Positions 45,618 to 54,208 are shown, numbered from the stretch's first letter. The stretch: DNA of 64,000 bases from CBDBKL01 sp965206675 (GCA_965206675.1 CBDBKL010000002.1:1-64000); one strand, 5' to 3'. Notes: generated by a model from the sequence alone, not told the origin. Translations and numbers: made by a program.

Positions 45618-45737
45618 TTAATAACTACACCCTCTGGAATCAGATGCACTTGCCGGCTCCCGTAGATTCGCAGAGTCTTTTCCAACCATTGAACATGATA
45701 AAAATAAGGGCAAACATATAAAAAGAAAGTACTTCAT
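45618..45737 (-). CDS. 39-residue lipoprotein
   Basis: A small gene in the otherwise empty ffh-rpsP interval. The ATG at 45737 follows AGGAGA with eight bases between. The product begins MKYFLFICLPLFLSCSM, a complete signal peptide with lipobox LFLSC (Cys15). The mature part is only about 25 residues (NLREPASASDSRGCSY at the end), with a second Cys near the C-terminus. Ribosome-binding site, lipobox and stop all argue that it is real. Small lipoproteins of this size include entericidin- and lysis-type peptides, but no family match is claimed. Confidence 0.65.
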   Translation of the reverse strand: MKYFLFICLPLFLSCSMVGKDSANLREPASASDSRGCSY

Positions 45738-45808
45738 ATATAAGTCTCCTCTTAGACTCTATTTTACATAACTTGCTCTTATAAACCAACTCTTATTGTT
45801 CTGAAAAT

Positions 45809-47164
45809 TTATTGCGGTGAAAAAGGGCCACCGCCTTTAAAAGGATTCAATCCCGCCTGCCCTAAAGGTGACTTCATCATTTGTGACATCATTTTCTTTG
45901 TATGCTCAAATTTTTTAATAAATTGATTCACATCCTTCACCTGCGTCCCACTTCCATTCGCAATACGAAGACGCCGAGAGCCATTTAAAATTTTATGATT
46001 TCGACGCTCCTTGAAAGTCATAGAGGAAATAATAGCTTCAATCTTTTTTAACTCAGCATCAGGTGGAGACATCTTTTGTAACTGTTTTGACATCTGTCCC
46101 ATACCAGGAAGCATTTTTAAAATACTCTCTATACTTCCCATCTTTTTAATAGTTTTAATTTGTTCTAAAAAATCCTCCACAGTAAATTCATTACGAGCTA
46201 CTCTTTTGGCCATCTTTGTAGCTTTTGACTCATCTATAACTTCTTGAGCCCTTTCAACTAGAGAAACCACATCACCCTTATCTAAAATCCGAGAAGCCAA
46301 TCGGTCGGGATAAAAAGTTTCTAAAGCTGTAATCTTCTCCCCCACTCCCAAAAACTTAATCGCTATCCCTGTCATCTCTCGAATACTAAGAGCCGCACCA
46401 CCTCGAGCATCTCCGTCAATCTTTGTAAGAATTAAGCCTGTTAAATCTAATTTTTGATGAAACCCCTCAGCCACATTGACAGACTGTTGACCTAACATAG
46501 CATCTGCAACTAAAAGAATTTCATCAGGCTTTAAATAAGATTTTAAATCCGTTAACTCACTCATCAATTCATTATCAATTTGTGATCGCCCAGCCGTATC
46601 AAATAAAAGAACGTCAATCATATTTTCCTGTGCCCACCTCTTTGCTAATTTGGCAATCTTCTTTACGGATTGATTTGGTTCCGTATTAAAAACTGGCAAA
46701 TCATTTTGCTTTCCCAATATCTTCAACTGCTCAACAGCAGCCGGGCGAGAAATATCAATAGGCACAAGCCCAGGCTTTTTCTTAAGAGATTTACGAATGT
46801 GCATTGCCAATTTACCACAGGTTGTTGTCTTCCCCATTCCCTGAAGACCCACAAGCATAATAACACTCGGCACTTTTCCCAGTTCTAATTTGGAACTGCC
46901 ACCACCTAAAAGAGTAACTAGCTCATCATACACAAACTTTACAAACTCTTCTCCTGGATTTACACCCTGAGTGACTTGGGCCCCAATGGCTTTTTCTTTT
47001 ACACGATCAACAAATTTTTTAACGACATGGAAATGAACATCCGCTTCCAGAAGTGCTAACTTTATCTCCCGAAGCACATCCCGTATGTTATCTTCAGAAA
47101 TACGAGCCTGCCCCTTAAGCTTCTTTATACTTTTTAAAAGAGTCTCTGATAATTGATCAAACAT
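45809..47164 (-). CDS. ffh: Ffh, signal recognition particle GTPase
   Basis: A 451-residue SRP54 homologue. The N domain (helical, 1-85) is followed by the G domain with GLQGMGKTTTCGKLA (P-loop), DTAGRSQIDNELM (G3), TKIDGDARGGAALSI (G4) and GVGEKITALETF. The M domain (from about 325) has PGMGQMSKQLQKM, SMTFKERRNHKILNGSRRLRIANGSG, and a Met-rich FEHTKKMMSQMMKSPL tail that binds signal peptides and 4.5S RNA. The rpsP operon is directly downstream on the same strand. Confidence 0.97.
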   Translation of the reverse strand: MFDQLSETLLKSIKKLKGQARISEDNIRDVLREIKLALLEADVHFHVVKKFVDRVKEKAIGAQVTQGVNPGEEFVKFVYDELVTLLGGGSSKLELGKVPSVIMLVGLQGMGKTTTCGKLAMHIRKSLKKKPGLVPIDISRPAAVEQLKILGKQNDLPVFNTEPNQSVKKIAKLAKRWAQENMIDVLLFDTAGRSQIDNELMSELTDLKSYLKPDEILLVADAMLGQQSVNVAEGFHQKLDLTGLILTKIDGDARGGAALSIREMTGIAIKFLGVGEKITALETFYPDRLASRILDKGDVVSLVERAQEVIDESKATKMAKRVARNEFTVEDFLEQIKTIKKMGSIESILKMLPGMGQMSKQLQKMSPPDAELKKIEAIISSMTFKERRNHKILNGSRRLRIANGSGTQVKDVNQFIKKFEHTKKMMSQMMKSPLGQAGLNPFKGGGPFSPQ

Positions 47165-47165
47165 A

Positions 47166-47960
47166 TTACCACCTTAAAAAAGAACCTCTCTTTATAGCAA
47201 TAACGGAAACGAAAAAAAGACAGACAAGCGATATGAAAGAAACAACCAATGCCATACCTATGGATATATCCGAAATACCAATTACAGAATAACGAACACC
47301 ATTAATAAGATACAGAAGAGGGTTCATTTTAGAAATATTTTGCCAGGCAGGATGTAACTGCTCTATAGAATAAAACACTCCACCCAAATAAAGCAGAGGA
47401 AGAAGAACAAATGAACCCAAAGCATTAACCTTTTCAAAATTCTTTGAATAAAAACCCGCCGCTATCCCGATATTTGAAAAACTAAGACTTCCAATAATAA
47501 CAAAAAGAACAAGAAGAAATGGATTTTGAATAGATAACCAGCTTCCATGACTCCAAAAGAAAAAGACTTCACTCACAATGAGAGTCACAATTCCTACAAT
47601 AATCCCTCTAAATAAACCACCAAGACTCATTGCTAATACAATTTGCCATGTTCTTAAAGGCATAACTTTTAAATCTGCTAAATCCCCATGAAATTTTGAA
47701 ATCACTATTGAACTTGAAGTGTTTTGAAATGCATTATTCAGTGCTGACATCATCACCAAACCAGGAATAAGAAACGCCAAATACGAAATACCCCCCTCTA
47801 AAGAAATACTTCCTCCCAAGCTGACTCCAAAAATTAAAAGATATAACACAGAGTTCACAACTGGAGTGGCAACCGTCTGAAGCCAAACTCTTAAAAAACG
47901 TTTTATCTCACGATATGATAAAGTCATAACTGGACGAAAAGTTAAATCCTTATTACTCAT
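47166..47960 (-). CDS. ABC-2-type transporter permease
   Basis: A 264-residue integral membrane protein with six transmembrane helices and the ABC-2 pattern (REIKRFLRVWLQTVATPVVN, LLIFGVSLGG, FLIPGLVMMSALNNAFQNTS). The C-terminal LYLGGVFYSIEQLHP is characteristic of the drug/lipid exporter type. The ATG at 47960 overlaps the end of the ATPase gene by 8 bp, so the two make one transporter. Substrate unknown. The stop is 1 bp before ffh begins. Confidence 0.88.
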   Translation of the reverse strand: MSNKDLTFRPVMTLSYREIKRFLRVWLQTVATPVVNSVLYLLIFGVSLGGSISLEGGISYLAFLIPGLVMMSALNNAFQNTSSSIVISKFHGDLADLKVMPLRTWQIVLAMSLGGLFRGIIVGIVTLIVSEVFFFWSHGSWLSIQNPFLLVLFVIIGSLSFSNIGIAAGFYSKNFEKVNALGSFVLLPLLYLGGVFYSIEQLHPAWQNISKMNPLLYLINGVRYSVIGISDISIGMALVVSFISLVCLFFVSVIAIKRGSFLRW

Positions 47961-48846
47961 CCAACACTCCCATAAGCACATCCTCTAACCGTCCCTCACG
48001 AATCTTTAAATCCCTCAAAACTCCCCTTTCTAAATTGATGTCATTTAATAATACATTAATGGGCATATCATAGGGGATTTTAAAAATAGCTCCATAATCA
48101 TTGAGTTCAAAAAGATACTTATGTTTTAAATGATTTTGAGGCTTATTAAACTCCACCGTTACCTTCCTGGAAGTTTGATTTTGAATTAAATCTTTCGTAG
48201 GACCTGTCTGAACAACTTTACCCTTTTGAAGAATAACCAATCTATCACAAAGGTTTTCAGCCTCTTCTAAGTAATGCGTTGTCAATAATATTGACAACCC
48301 TTCCTTATTTAACTCTTCAACAAACCTCCATAATTTTATACGCAACTCAATATCAACACCTGCTGTCGGCTCATCTAAAAGCAACAATCTCGGTTTATGA
48401 ATTAAAGCCTTTACAATCATAAAACGCCTTTTCATTCCACCACTTAAATCCGCCACCTTTTTATCCTTATGAGGAGCTAAACCTAAGCGATCCAACAAAT
48501 AACTTATTCTATCCGCATTGCCCTTTATACCCTGATACCCCGATGAAAATTTTAAAACTTCCTCAACAGTGAAAAATCCATGACTGATAATCTCCTGAGG
48601 CACAAAACCAACGCCACTCTTCATATCATGACTGTTTTCAGAAACATCCTGCCCAAAAATAAAAGCCTTCCCCTCACTCGGGGTCTCTAATGTTGTAAGA
48701 ATAGAAATCAATGTTGTCTTACCAGCTCCATTGGCCCCCAAAAGACCTAAAATCTCCCCCTCTTTCATATTGAAACTCACACCAGACAGAGCCAGCACTT
48801 TTCCATAATTCTTAGATAATTGGTCAATTTGGATAAGGTTCGACAT
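47953..48846 (-). CDS. ABC transporter ATP-binding protein
   Basis: A 297-residue nucleotide-binding subunit. Walker A GANGAGKTTLI, Q-loop FVPQE, signature LSGGMKRR, Walker B RLLLLDEPTAGVD and H-loop LTTHYLEEAE are all intact. A C-terminal regulatory tail of about 80 residues follows, as in the DrrA/NodI-type exporters. It pairs with the permease that overlaps its 3' end. Confidence 0.93.
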   Translation of the reverse strand: MSNLIQIDQLSKNYGKVLALSGVSFNMKEGEILGLLGANGAGKTTLISILTTLETPSEGKAFIFGQDVSENSHDMKSGVGFVPQEIISHGFFTVEEVLKFSSGYQGIKGNADRISYLLDRLGLAPHKDKKVADLSGGMKRRFMIVKALIHKPRLLLLDEPTAGVDIELRIKLWRFVEELNKEGLSILLTTHYLEEAENLCDRLVILQKGKVVQTGPTKDLIQNQTSRKVTVEFNKPQNHLKHKYLFELNDYGAIFKIPYDMPINVLLNDINLERGVLRDLKIREGRLEDVLMGVLDE

Positions 48847-49124
48847 AATTGTATTAGATCTACACGGACAAATAGCTTTGGTCTATCTATTTAGATCTGC
48901 TCTCTTTTACTGTTCCCCCTTGAGTAATCCATCCCCAATGAATACCTTTAATACCTCTATATGCCTCTCACTTAATCAATTCCTAAACTCTATGGAAAAA
49001 CAAAGACGTCGACAATATGCGACAGATTTGAGAAATTTGAAATGTAGGAAACTTATAAACATGACAATATCTTTAAAAATTTTTAAATAAAAGCATGCAA
49101 TTCCTTAAGATAGGGCCTTAGATC
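48847..49124. other. Divergent intergenic region, no gene supported
   Basis: 278 bp between the ABC operon and the MutS-like gene. It should contain both promoters. A 70-codon frame inside is not protein-like and lacks a ribosome-binding site. Confidence 0.5.
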
Positions 49125-50894
49125 ATGAATTTCGAGTCTAAATTAAAAAAACAAGAACAGTTAAATAAAGATAAATTAGAAAGTCTTTTTAACTGGAGAC
49201 TCATATCCATCGTCTCTCTTATCGCCTTCTTAATAGCCAGTGCCCTCTTTCCCGAACTGAACCTAGCTCTCCCCTCTCTACTGATCTGCCTAACCCTATT
49301 CTTCACTCTGGTTAAATTATCCAATAAAGTAAATACTCATATCATCAATTTAACAAACTTAAGACAATTTTATAAACGCCAAAGATTACGATCTGAAGGC
49401 CTCTCCCTCCCCACAGACAGTGTTCCTCCACTATGGGATAAATCAACATTAAATAAAGAGAATATAGAAACCGCCCAAGATTTAGATCTTTTAGGCTCAC
49501 ACTCTCTTTATTCTTTTATTTCCGAAGCACAAACACACTCTGGACAAAAAAATCTTCTAAATTCTATGTTCTGCCACCCAAAATCCCTTTTAGAATTAAA
49601 ACAGATTCAAAGTGACATTGTTCATTTTTCAAAGAAAATGAATACAATTAGAAGAATCATTTTGGATATTAAAAGAAATCAAAACATCTTTAAAGAAGAT
49701 ATTTTAATCAAAGAAGCCCTATCTAAACCGCTCATACCAAATAACATTCAATGGAAGTGGAAAATCTTAATAATAAGTTTTCTACTGAGTATCTCTGAAT
49801 TTTTCTATAAAACTTTTGCCAACAAATTAGAAGACGGTCTCTTTTTTCCTCTAATTTTTGCGGTCCTATCTCTTATCTTCCTAAAGACAACAAAACATGC
49901 CTTCTCAAGAGGCCAAAGTCTTGTAACACTTTTAAGTGGTTTTTCAAAAATCTTCCAAAGAGTCGAAAGTCTATCTCAAACTTCTATCGGACAAAAACAC
50001 TTTCCCGTTATATATAAATCAAAAATCTCTAAACAACTTAGTAAAATGGAATTAACACTGGATGGGCTCAGTATTGCGGCAAACCCCCTAGTCTTCCTCC
50101 TTCTCAACATAATCTGTCCCTGGAATTTTTACTTTGCTATAAAGCTGGAAGAAAAAAGAAAGGCCTTAGCCCCAGATTGCTTATCCGCCCTTGAAGAATT
50201 TTATAAATTTGAAGCTTTTATGGGATTAGTCGTGCTCTATAGATATCAAACCCAAACTTTTCCAGATTTTACAGAACAACCCTCATTTAAAGTGGAAAAA
50301 CTAGAACACCCCCTATTAGAAAAAACAAAACGAAAATCCAATGACTTTGACTCCTCTCACTTAACCATTATTACAGGCTCAAATATGTCCGGAAAATCCA
50401 CATTCCTAAGAACCATAGGTATCAACTTTCTACTCTCTCAAATGGGTGCCCCTGTTTTTGCAAAATCTCTTACAACTTTTTCAGGAAAGCTCATAACTTG
50501 TATTCGCATAACCGACTCCCTAAAAGATGGAGCCTCTTATTTTTATGCAGAGGTCTTAAGACTTAAACACTTATTTGAAAATACCCAAAACCATAAGTGC
50601 CTTTACCTTATAGATGAAATATTCAGAGGTACAAATAACTTCGAACGACTCAAAGGCAGTCAAGATCTTCTCAAAGCTCTCTCCCAAACAGAAAGCATAG
50701 GCCTTATTTCAACCCATGATCTCGATCTGACAAAACTCTCTGAAAACTCCTCCAACATTGAAAACTATCACTTCAGAGATTTTATTGAAAATGATTCCTT
50801 AAAGTTTCAATACAAAATCAATAAAGGTATTTCACCGAGTACTAATGCGCTCTATATAATGAAAAAAAACGGCCTCCCCATAATGGACTGTTGA
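49125..50894 (+). CDS. Membrane-associated MutS-family ATPase
   Basis: A 589-residue protein. Two or more hydrophobic segments near residues 27-65 (LISIVSLIAFLIASALF and LLICLTLFFTLVKL) and further ones around 205-250 point to the membrane. The C-terminal third is a MutS-type ATPase domain: Walker A TGSNMSGKSTFLRTIGINF (about residue 420), LYLIDEIFRGTNNFERLKGS (Walker B), and STHDLDLT. The mismatch-recognition and lever domains of MutS1 are missing. The family's function is not known; it is not classical mismatch repair. The stop TGA (50892-50894) is supplied by repeat A3, giving a final Met-Asp-Cys. Confidence 0.82.
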   Translation: MNFESKLKKQEQLNKDKLESLFNWRLISIVSLIAFLIASALFPELNLALPSLLICLTLFFTLVKLSNKVNTHIINLTNLRQFYKRQRLRSEGLSLPTDSVPPLWDKSTLNKENIETAQDLDLLGSHSLYSFISEAQTHSGQKNLLNSMFCHPKSLLELKQIQSDIVHFSKKMNTIRRIILDIKRNQNIFKEDILIKEALSKPLIPNNIQWKWKILIISFLLSISEFFYKTFANKLEDGLFFPLIFAVLSLIFLKTTKHAFSRGQSLVTLLSGFSKIFQRVESLSQTSIGQKHFPVIYKSKISKQLSKMELTLDGLSIAANPLVFLLLNIICPWNFYFAIKLEEKRKALAPDCLSALEEFYKFEAFMGLVVLYRYQTQTFPDFTEQPSFKVEKLEHPLLEKTKRKSNDFDSSHLTIITGSNMSGKSTFLRTIGINFLLSQMGAPVFAKSLTTFSGKLITCIRITDSLKDGASYFYAEVLRLKHLFENTQNHKCLYLIDEIFRGTNNFERLKGSQDLLKALSQTESIGLISTHDLDLTKLSENSSNIENYHFRDFIENDSLKFQYKINKGISPSTNALYIMKKNGLPIMDC

Positions 50895-51010
50895 AAAGGT
50901 GTCATCTACTTCGTTGCAATCACTCAAACACTCACTCCGACGTAGGAAAAACTACGCCTCCGTTCGGTTTGAGCTTGAACGCCTCGTATCTAACACCTTT
51001 TCAACAGTCC
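50885..51010. repeat. Repeat A copy 3 (126-bp palindrome overlapping a stop codon)
   Basis: Arms GGACTGTTGAAAAGGTGT and ACACCTTTTCAACAGTCC are perfect inverted repeats. The core is the reverse complement of copy 2: CACTCACTCCGACGTAG, GAAAAA, CTACGCCTCCGTTCGG. The first ten bases contain the stop codon of the MutS-like gene. Confidence 0.92.
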
Positions 51011-51027
51011 ACGCTTATTTGAAACTT

Positions 51028-51092
51028 GAAAAAGTGTCATCTACTTCGTCACAATATATCACTTCGGTTGTATCTTGCTCTTTTGACTAGTT
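51028..51092 (+). repeat. Repeat A' copy 2
   Basis: CTTGAAAAAGTGTCATCTAC then TTCGTCACAATATATCACTT and CGGTTGTATCTTGCTCTTTT, collinear with 11400-11464. It precedes B3 by about 22 bp. Confidence 0.65.
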
Positions 51093-51114
51093 TCTTTTTT
51101 AACGTTGATCTTCA

Positions 51115-51299
51115 GAACTTTTTCTCATGGATTTTAAAAGCTCAAACAATTCTGAGGGCCGCAGCTCGTCTCTCCGCCGAAGGCTAAAAGCGATTAGCTG
51201 GATAAAGCTCAATGACTTCGAGCTTAGAACAAACGGTCTTTAACGGAGATACGCCCTGCGCCTCAGAAAACTCGTTTTAAAACCCATGAGAAAAAGTTC
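51115..51299. repeat. Repeat B copy 3 with a 69-nt apical insertion
   Basis: Outer arms GAACTTTTTCTCATGG and CCATGAGAAAAAGTTC pair exactly. The inner stem CTGAGG..CTCGTCTCTCC / GGAGATACGCCC..CCTCAG is as in other copies, but the loop is replaced by 69 nt (51176-51244). The insertion has its own hairpin, AAGCTC-N9-GAGCTT. Confidence 0.85.
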
Positions 51300-51410
51300 C
51301 TCCTAATAAAATGTCAAAAATAGCAAATTTGTCCTCTATCACGATACGCCCTACATTCGAGAAAAAAAATAAACCCTTTCTTAAACAAAACTCAAAAATG
51401 AATTGAAAAT
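51300..51410. repeat. Repeat C copy 2
   Basis: CCTCCTAATA at the B boundary, then TTTGTCCTCTATCACGATAC and GCCCTACATTCGAGAAAAAA, collinear with C1 and with the inverse of C3 and C4. Confidence 0.7.
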
Positions 51411-51473
51411 TTTAAATACTCAGATGCACTCTAAGCTCTTTTCTCTTCAAACTTGACTTTATTAGAAAAATCG

Positions 51474-52397
51474 ATGTCTTATATTCCCATGCTAAAACAA
51501 TATGAGATTTCAAATTTTTATATTTTTAAACCTCTCTCCGAACAGGATATACTGACATTAAAAAAACAACTTCTTCAATTCTCCGATTCAATTAAAGGAC
51601 TCTTTGTCATAAGCCCAGAGGGTTGTAATGCTACATTCACTGGCTCTTTAAGTACTGTAAAAGAATTAGAAAATCAATTGACTAACTTTTTTGGGCCCAT
51701 TTCTTTTAAACGATCCCAAGCTAATAAATGTGCCTTTAAAAGATTTAAAATTGACCTGAGAAAAGAAATTGTAACCCTTGGAAAACCAGAAATTAGTCCT
51801 AAAGGAGAAAAAAATAATAATCATTTATCTCCTAAAGAATGGAATAAGACTCTGGCATCTGACAAAGATATTCTCTTATTGGATGTCCGCAATACATATG
51901 AAACAGAAATTGGTAAATTCAAAAATGCTATCGATTTAAAAATGGATGAGTTCCGTGAATTTCCTGAAAAAATAAAAAATCTTCCGAAAGACAAAAAAGT
52001 TCTTATGTATTGCACAGGTGGAATTCGTTGTGAAAAAGCTTTACTCCATCTACAAAACAAAGGCTATCGCAATGTTTATCAACTAGAAGGGGGAATTCTC
52101 AACCACCTTAAAGAGTCACAACCAGATACAAGTCATCCATGGGAAGGAGAGTGTTTTGTCTTTGATCACCGTGTTGCTGTCCAATGCGACCTCTCACCCT
52201 CCAAGACATTTCACCTTTGCCCCCACTGCGGACAGCCAGGAAAAGAGGATATTCAGTGCGTACAATGTAGTAAGACTTCTAAGATATGTGAAAAATGCCA
52301 AAAACTATTGAGATATGCAGTTTGTTCTAAAAATTGCAATTACCACTACAAACGTATTTTGAAAAAACAAAATATGATGATGGAAAAATCGCATTAA
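51474..52397 (+). CDS. trhO: TrhO, tRNA uridine-34 hydroxylase (rhodanese family)
   Basis: About 307 residues, making 5-hydroxyuridine at tRNA position 34. The N-terminal ferredoxin-like domain contains GLFVISPEGCNATFTGSLST. The rhodanese domain has LLLDVRNTYETEIGKFKNAI and YCTGGIRCEKA, with the catalytic Cys. The C-terminal zinc-type region has CPHCGQPGKEDIQCVQC and CEKC. I prefer ATG 51474 over the in-frame TTG 51453; neither has a strong ribosome-binding site. Confidence 0.93.
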   Translation: MSYIPMLKQYEISNFYIFKPLSEQDILTLKKQLLQFSDSIKGLFVISPEGCNATFTGSLSTVKELENQLTNFFGPISFKRSQANKCAFKRFKIDLRKEIVTLGKPEISPKGEKNNNHLSPKEWNKTLASDKDILLLDVRNTYETEIGKFKNAIDLKMDEFREFPEKIKNLPKDKKVLMYCTGGIRCEKALLHLQNKGYRNVYQLEGGILNHLKESQPDTSHPWEGECFVFDHRVAVQCDLSPSKTFHLCPHCGQPGKEDIQCVQCSKTSKICEKCQKLLRYAVCSKNCNYHYKRILKKQNMMMEKSH

Positions 52398-52509
52398 TGG
52401 AATAGAAAATCTTGTGCTTATTAGCAAAGATCAAGATCTGATTAATGCAATTCTTGATGAAAGTAAGCTATTTAAATTAACTTTGTATGAAACTAAATTA
52501 GATTTATAA
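52393..52509 (+). pseudogene. Possible 3' fragment of a lost gene
   Basis: In the +1 frame right after trhO, about 38 protein-like residues (NGIENLVLISKDQDLINAIL and onward) run to a TAA at 52507 with no start codon in frame. It looks like a C-terminal remnant. Weak evidence. Confidence 0.2.
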
Positions 52510-52587
52510 CTAGTTGAATTGGCTCTTAGAAAAAATTAACTTATCTGAGCACTTGTTATAAAAAAGAGGACTTTTCCCTAAAACGAC

Positions 52588-53490
52588 TTAATTTTTGTCT
52601 ATTCTCTTCCAAGATCTTTCATCAATCACCAAACTTCTATCTCCACTTCTTTTTTCTGCCTCTAGTTTTGATAAATATCTGTATCGCTTTCCACCTGTAT
52701 ACATACCAGAGTTAAAGAAAATTCCACCCCAAATTCCAGATAGATAATACCTACAATAACGATCCCTATCTCCACCGTCGTCGTAACTTCCTTTAAGAAA
52801 TTTTGTTAGTGCTTCTATACCAACTTTCAAAGCAGTGTTTTCTGAGGATAAATCAATTCCATTTAAAGACACTTCCAAAAGTGTGTTTATACCTTGCAAC
52901 ACATTATCAGGACTTTCATAAGGTCTAGAGCAAGAGGCAATTCTCTCTCTAATACCATTAATAAAGGTATCAATATCAAATGATGAGACTTCAGCAGCAT
53001 TAGCAATAGGGTCAAAGTAAGTACTATTATTTTGTCTCCGTTGAAAATACAAAGAAGCTCCACTCATAGCACCCTCCGCAATTACGGAACAAACACTTCT
53101 AGTAGAAAAATTTCCTGTTTGTAAATAATCTCTAAATTTATCTTTCTCCCTTTCCGAGCTAAACATATTCAAAATCTCCTGCGGATTTCGATTAGTGAGT
53201 ATTGCATGAATACTCATAATCACCAAAGGAACATAATCACTGTGCCTTTGACGAATACATAATTCCAGTGTTTTATGAGTATCTTCAGCTAAATCGTTAT
53301 CATTAAAATTCGTGTCTTTAGAAAAATCATCCATAAAAAAATCAGGAACGAGCATTTCTGATGCGGGTTGTCGTTTTGATTTTAAACCAGAGCTTTTCTG
53401 ATGAGAGCTTATACTTTTCGTATCCATACTTGAACACGAAAAAAGGAAACATCCTATAAAACTTATTAGTATATATTTCTTAAAGATCAT
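52588..53490 (-). CDS. Lipoprotein of unknown function
   Basis: A 300-residue lipoprotein: MIFKKYILISFIGCFLFSCS with lipobox FLFSC (Cys19), then a Ser/Lys-rich linker and a helical domain with several Cys (LELCIRQRH, STRSVCSVI, RERIASCSRP, DRYCRYYL). GAMSGASLYFQRRQNN and SGIWGGIFFNSGMY are its most distinctive segments. I start at ATG 53490; the frame is open to 53553 through a G10 run (minus strand; C10 at 53534-53543), 44 bp upstream of the start, where length change could alter promoter spacing. Family not recognised. Confidence 0.7.
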   Translation of the reverse strand: MIFKKYILISFIGCFLFSCSSMDTKSISSHQKSSGLKSKRQPASEMLVPDFFMDDFSKDTNFNDNDLAEDTHKTLELCIRQRHSDYVPLVIMSIHAILTNRNPQEILNMFSSEREKDKFRDYLQTGNFSTRSVCSVIAEGAMSGASLYFQRRQNNSTYFDPIANAAEVSSFDIDTFINGIRERIASCSRPYESPDNVLQGINTLLEVSLNGIDLSSENTALKVGIEALTKFLKGSYDDGGDRDRYCRYYLSGIWGGIFFNSGMYTGGKRYRYLSKLEAEKRSGDRSLVIDERSWKRIDKN

Positions 53491-53533
53491 TTTTTTCTCG
53501 CTTTTTAAATTGCACTTACAAAAGTTAAGTGTA

Positions 53534-53543
53534 CCCCCCCCCC
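53534..53543. repeat. C10 homopolymer upstream of a lipoprotein gene
   Basis: Ten consecutive C on the + strand, 44 bp before the start at 53490 (minus-strand gene). Unusual in such AT-rich intergenic DNA. Confidence 0.9.
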
Positions 53544-53617
53544 GATAATTCAACTTTTATTATTTCCCAATCTAGACCTTTAAACAGAAAACTCTTATCT
53601 TCCTTTTAAAAAGAATA

Positions 53618-53637
53618 GGTTCATGACACTTTAAGTT
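53618..53637 (+). repeat. Putative IS end (20-mer)
   Basis: GGTTCATGACACTTTAAGTT, recurring exactly at 55957-55976. It lies 28 bp upstream of the transposase fragment and may be its terminal repeat. Confidence 0.5.
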
Positions 53638-53664
53638 GACTTTGAGATATGTTAACTTATTGTA

Positions 53665-53961
53665 ATGAGGGTGAAAAATAGGTATTTTGTACGTTCAAGG
53701 ATTTCAGAGGCTAAATTTAGGGAGATTATTAAGCTATTTGCTGGAGATTTAACAGCCGAGCAGATAGCTTTGTTTTCAGGTGCAAGTAGAAACTGCGTAA
53801 ATAGAATTTTAAAACAAGTGCGAATTAGAATAGCCGAGTTTTGTGAACAAGAGAGTGTGTTTGATGAAGGGGAAATAGAGATAGATGAGAGTTATTTTGG
53901 AGCAAGACGGACTCGTGGCAGAAGAGGTAGAGGAGCCAGTGGTAAAACAGTTGAGAATTAA
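53665..53961 (+). pseudogene. IS1595-type transposase, 5' fragment
   Basis: A 98-residue N-terminal piece. LTAEQIALFSGASRNCVNRI is a helix-turn-helix, and GEIEIDESYFGARRTRGRRG with RGASGKT is the conserved entry to the ISXO2-like transposase domain, carrying the first Asp of the DDE/DDN triad. A full transposase has about 210-330 residues; here the frame stops after GKTVEN and the catalytic remainder is missing. It is followed by a hairpin and repeat A4, so the element is a dead relic. Confidence 0.75.
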
Positions 53962-54015
53962 ATGGCATTGTAAAAACTTTGACTTGTATCATAACTACTT
54001 TCAAAAAAATCACCC

Positions 54016-54048
54016 TTCGAGCAAGTGTGCTTCGCAACACTGCTCGAA
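54016..54048. repeat. Hairpin at the IS relic
   Basis: TTCGAGC (54016-54022) pairs with GCTCGAA (54042-54048), with an additional GTGT/ACAC inner stem and a GCTTCGCA loop. A compact symmetrical hairpin between the transposase fragment and repeat A4. Confidence 0.6.
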
Positions 54049-54076
54049 AGAGGTGCTAACCGAGATAGTATACACA

Positions 54077-54192
54077 AACTGTTAAAAAGTGTTATATACG
54101 AGACGTACAAACCAAACGCAGGCGTAGTTTTTCCTACGTCGGAGTGAAGGTTTGAGTGATTGCAACGAAGTAGATAACGCTTTTTCAAAGGG
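54077..54192. repeat. Repeat A copy 4
   Basis: Arms AACTGTTAAAAAGTGTTAT and ATAACGCTTTTTCAAAGGG are imperfect inverted repeats. The core has the six-base-shorter GACGTACAAACC form shared with copy 1 and CAGGCGTAG-TTTTTC-CTACGTCGGAGTGAAGG. It is 16 bp from the stop of the gene at 54209. Confidence 0.82.
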
Positions 54193-54208
54193 TAAAAGCA
54201 CTAAAGTT

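Noticed and set aside
48878..49090. 70-codon ORF in the intergenic region before the MutS-like gene
   Set aside because: No ribosome-binding site and composition unlike a protein; it covers the region where both divergent promoters must lie.
49125..50894. Classical mismatch-repair mutS
   Set aside because: The mismatch-recognition and connector domains are missing and the N-terminus is hydrophobic.
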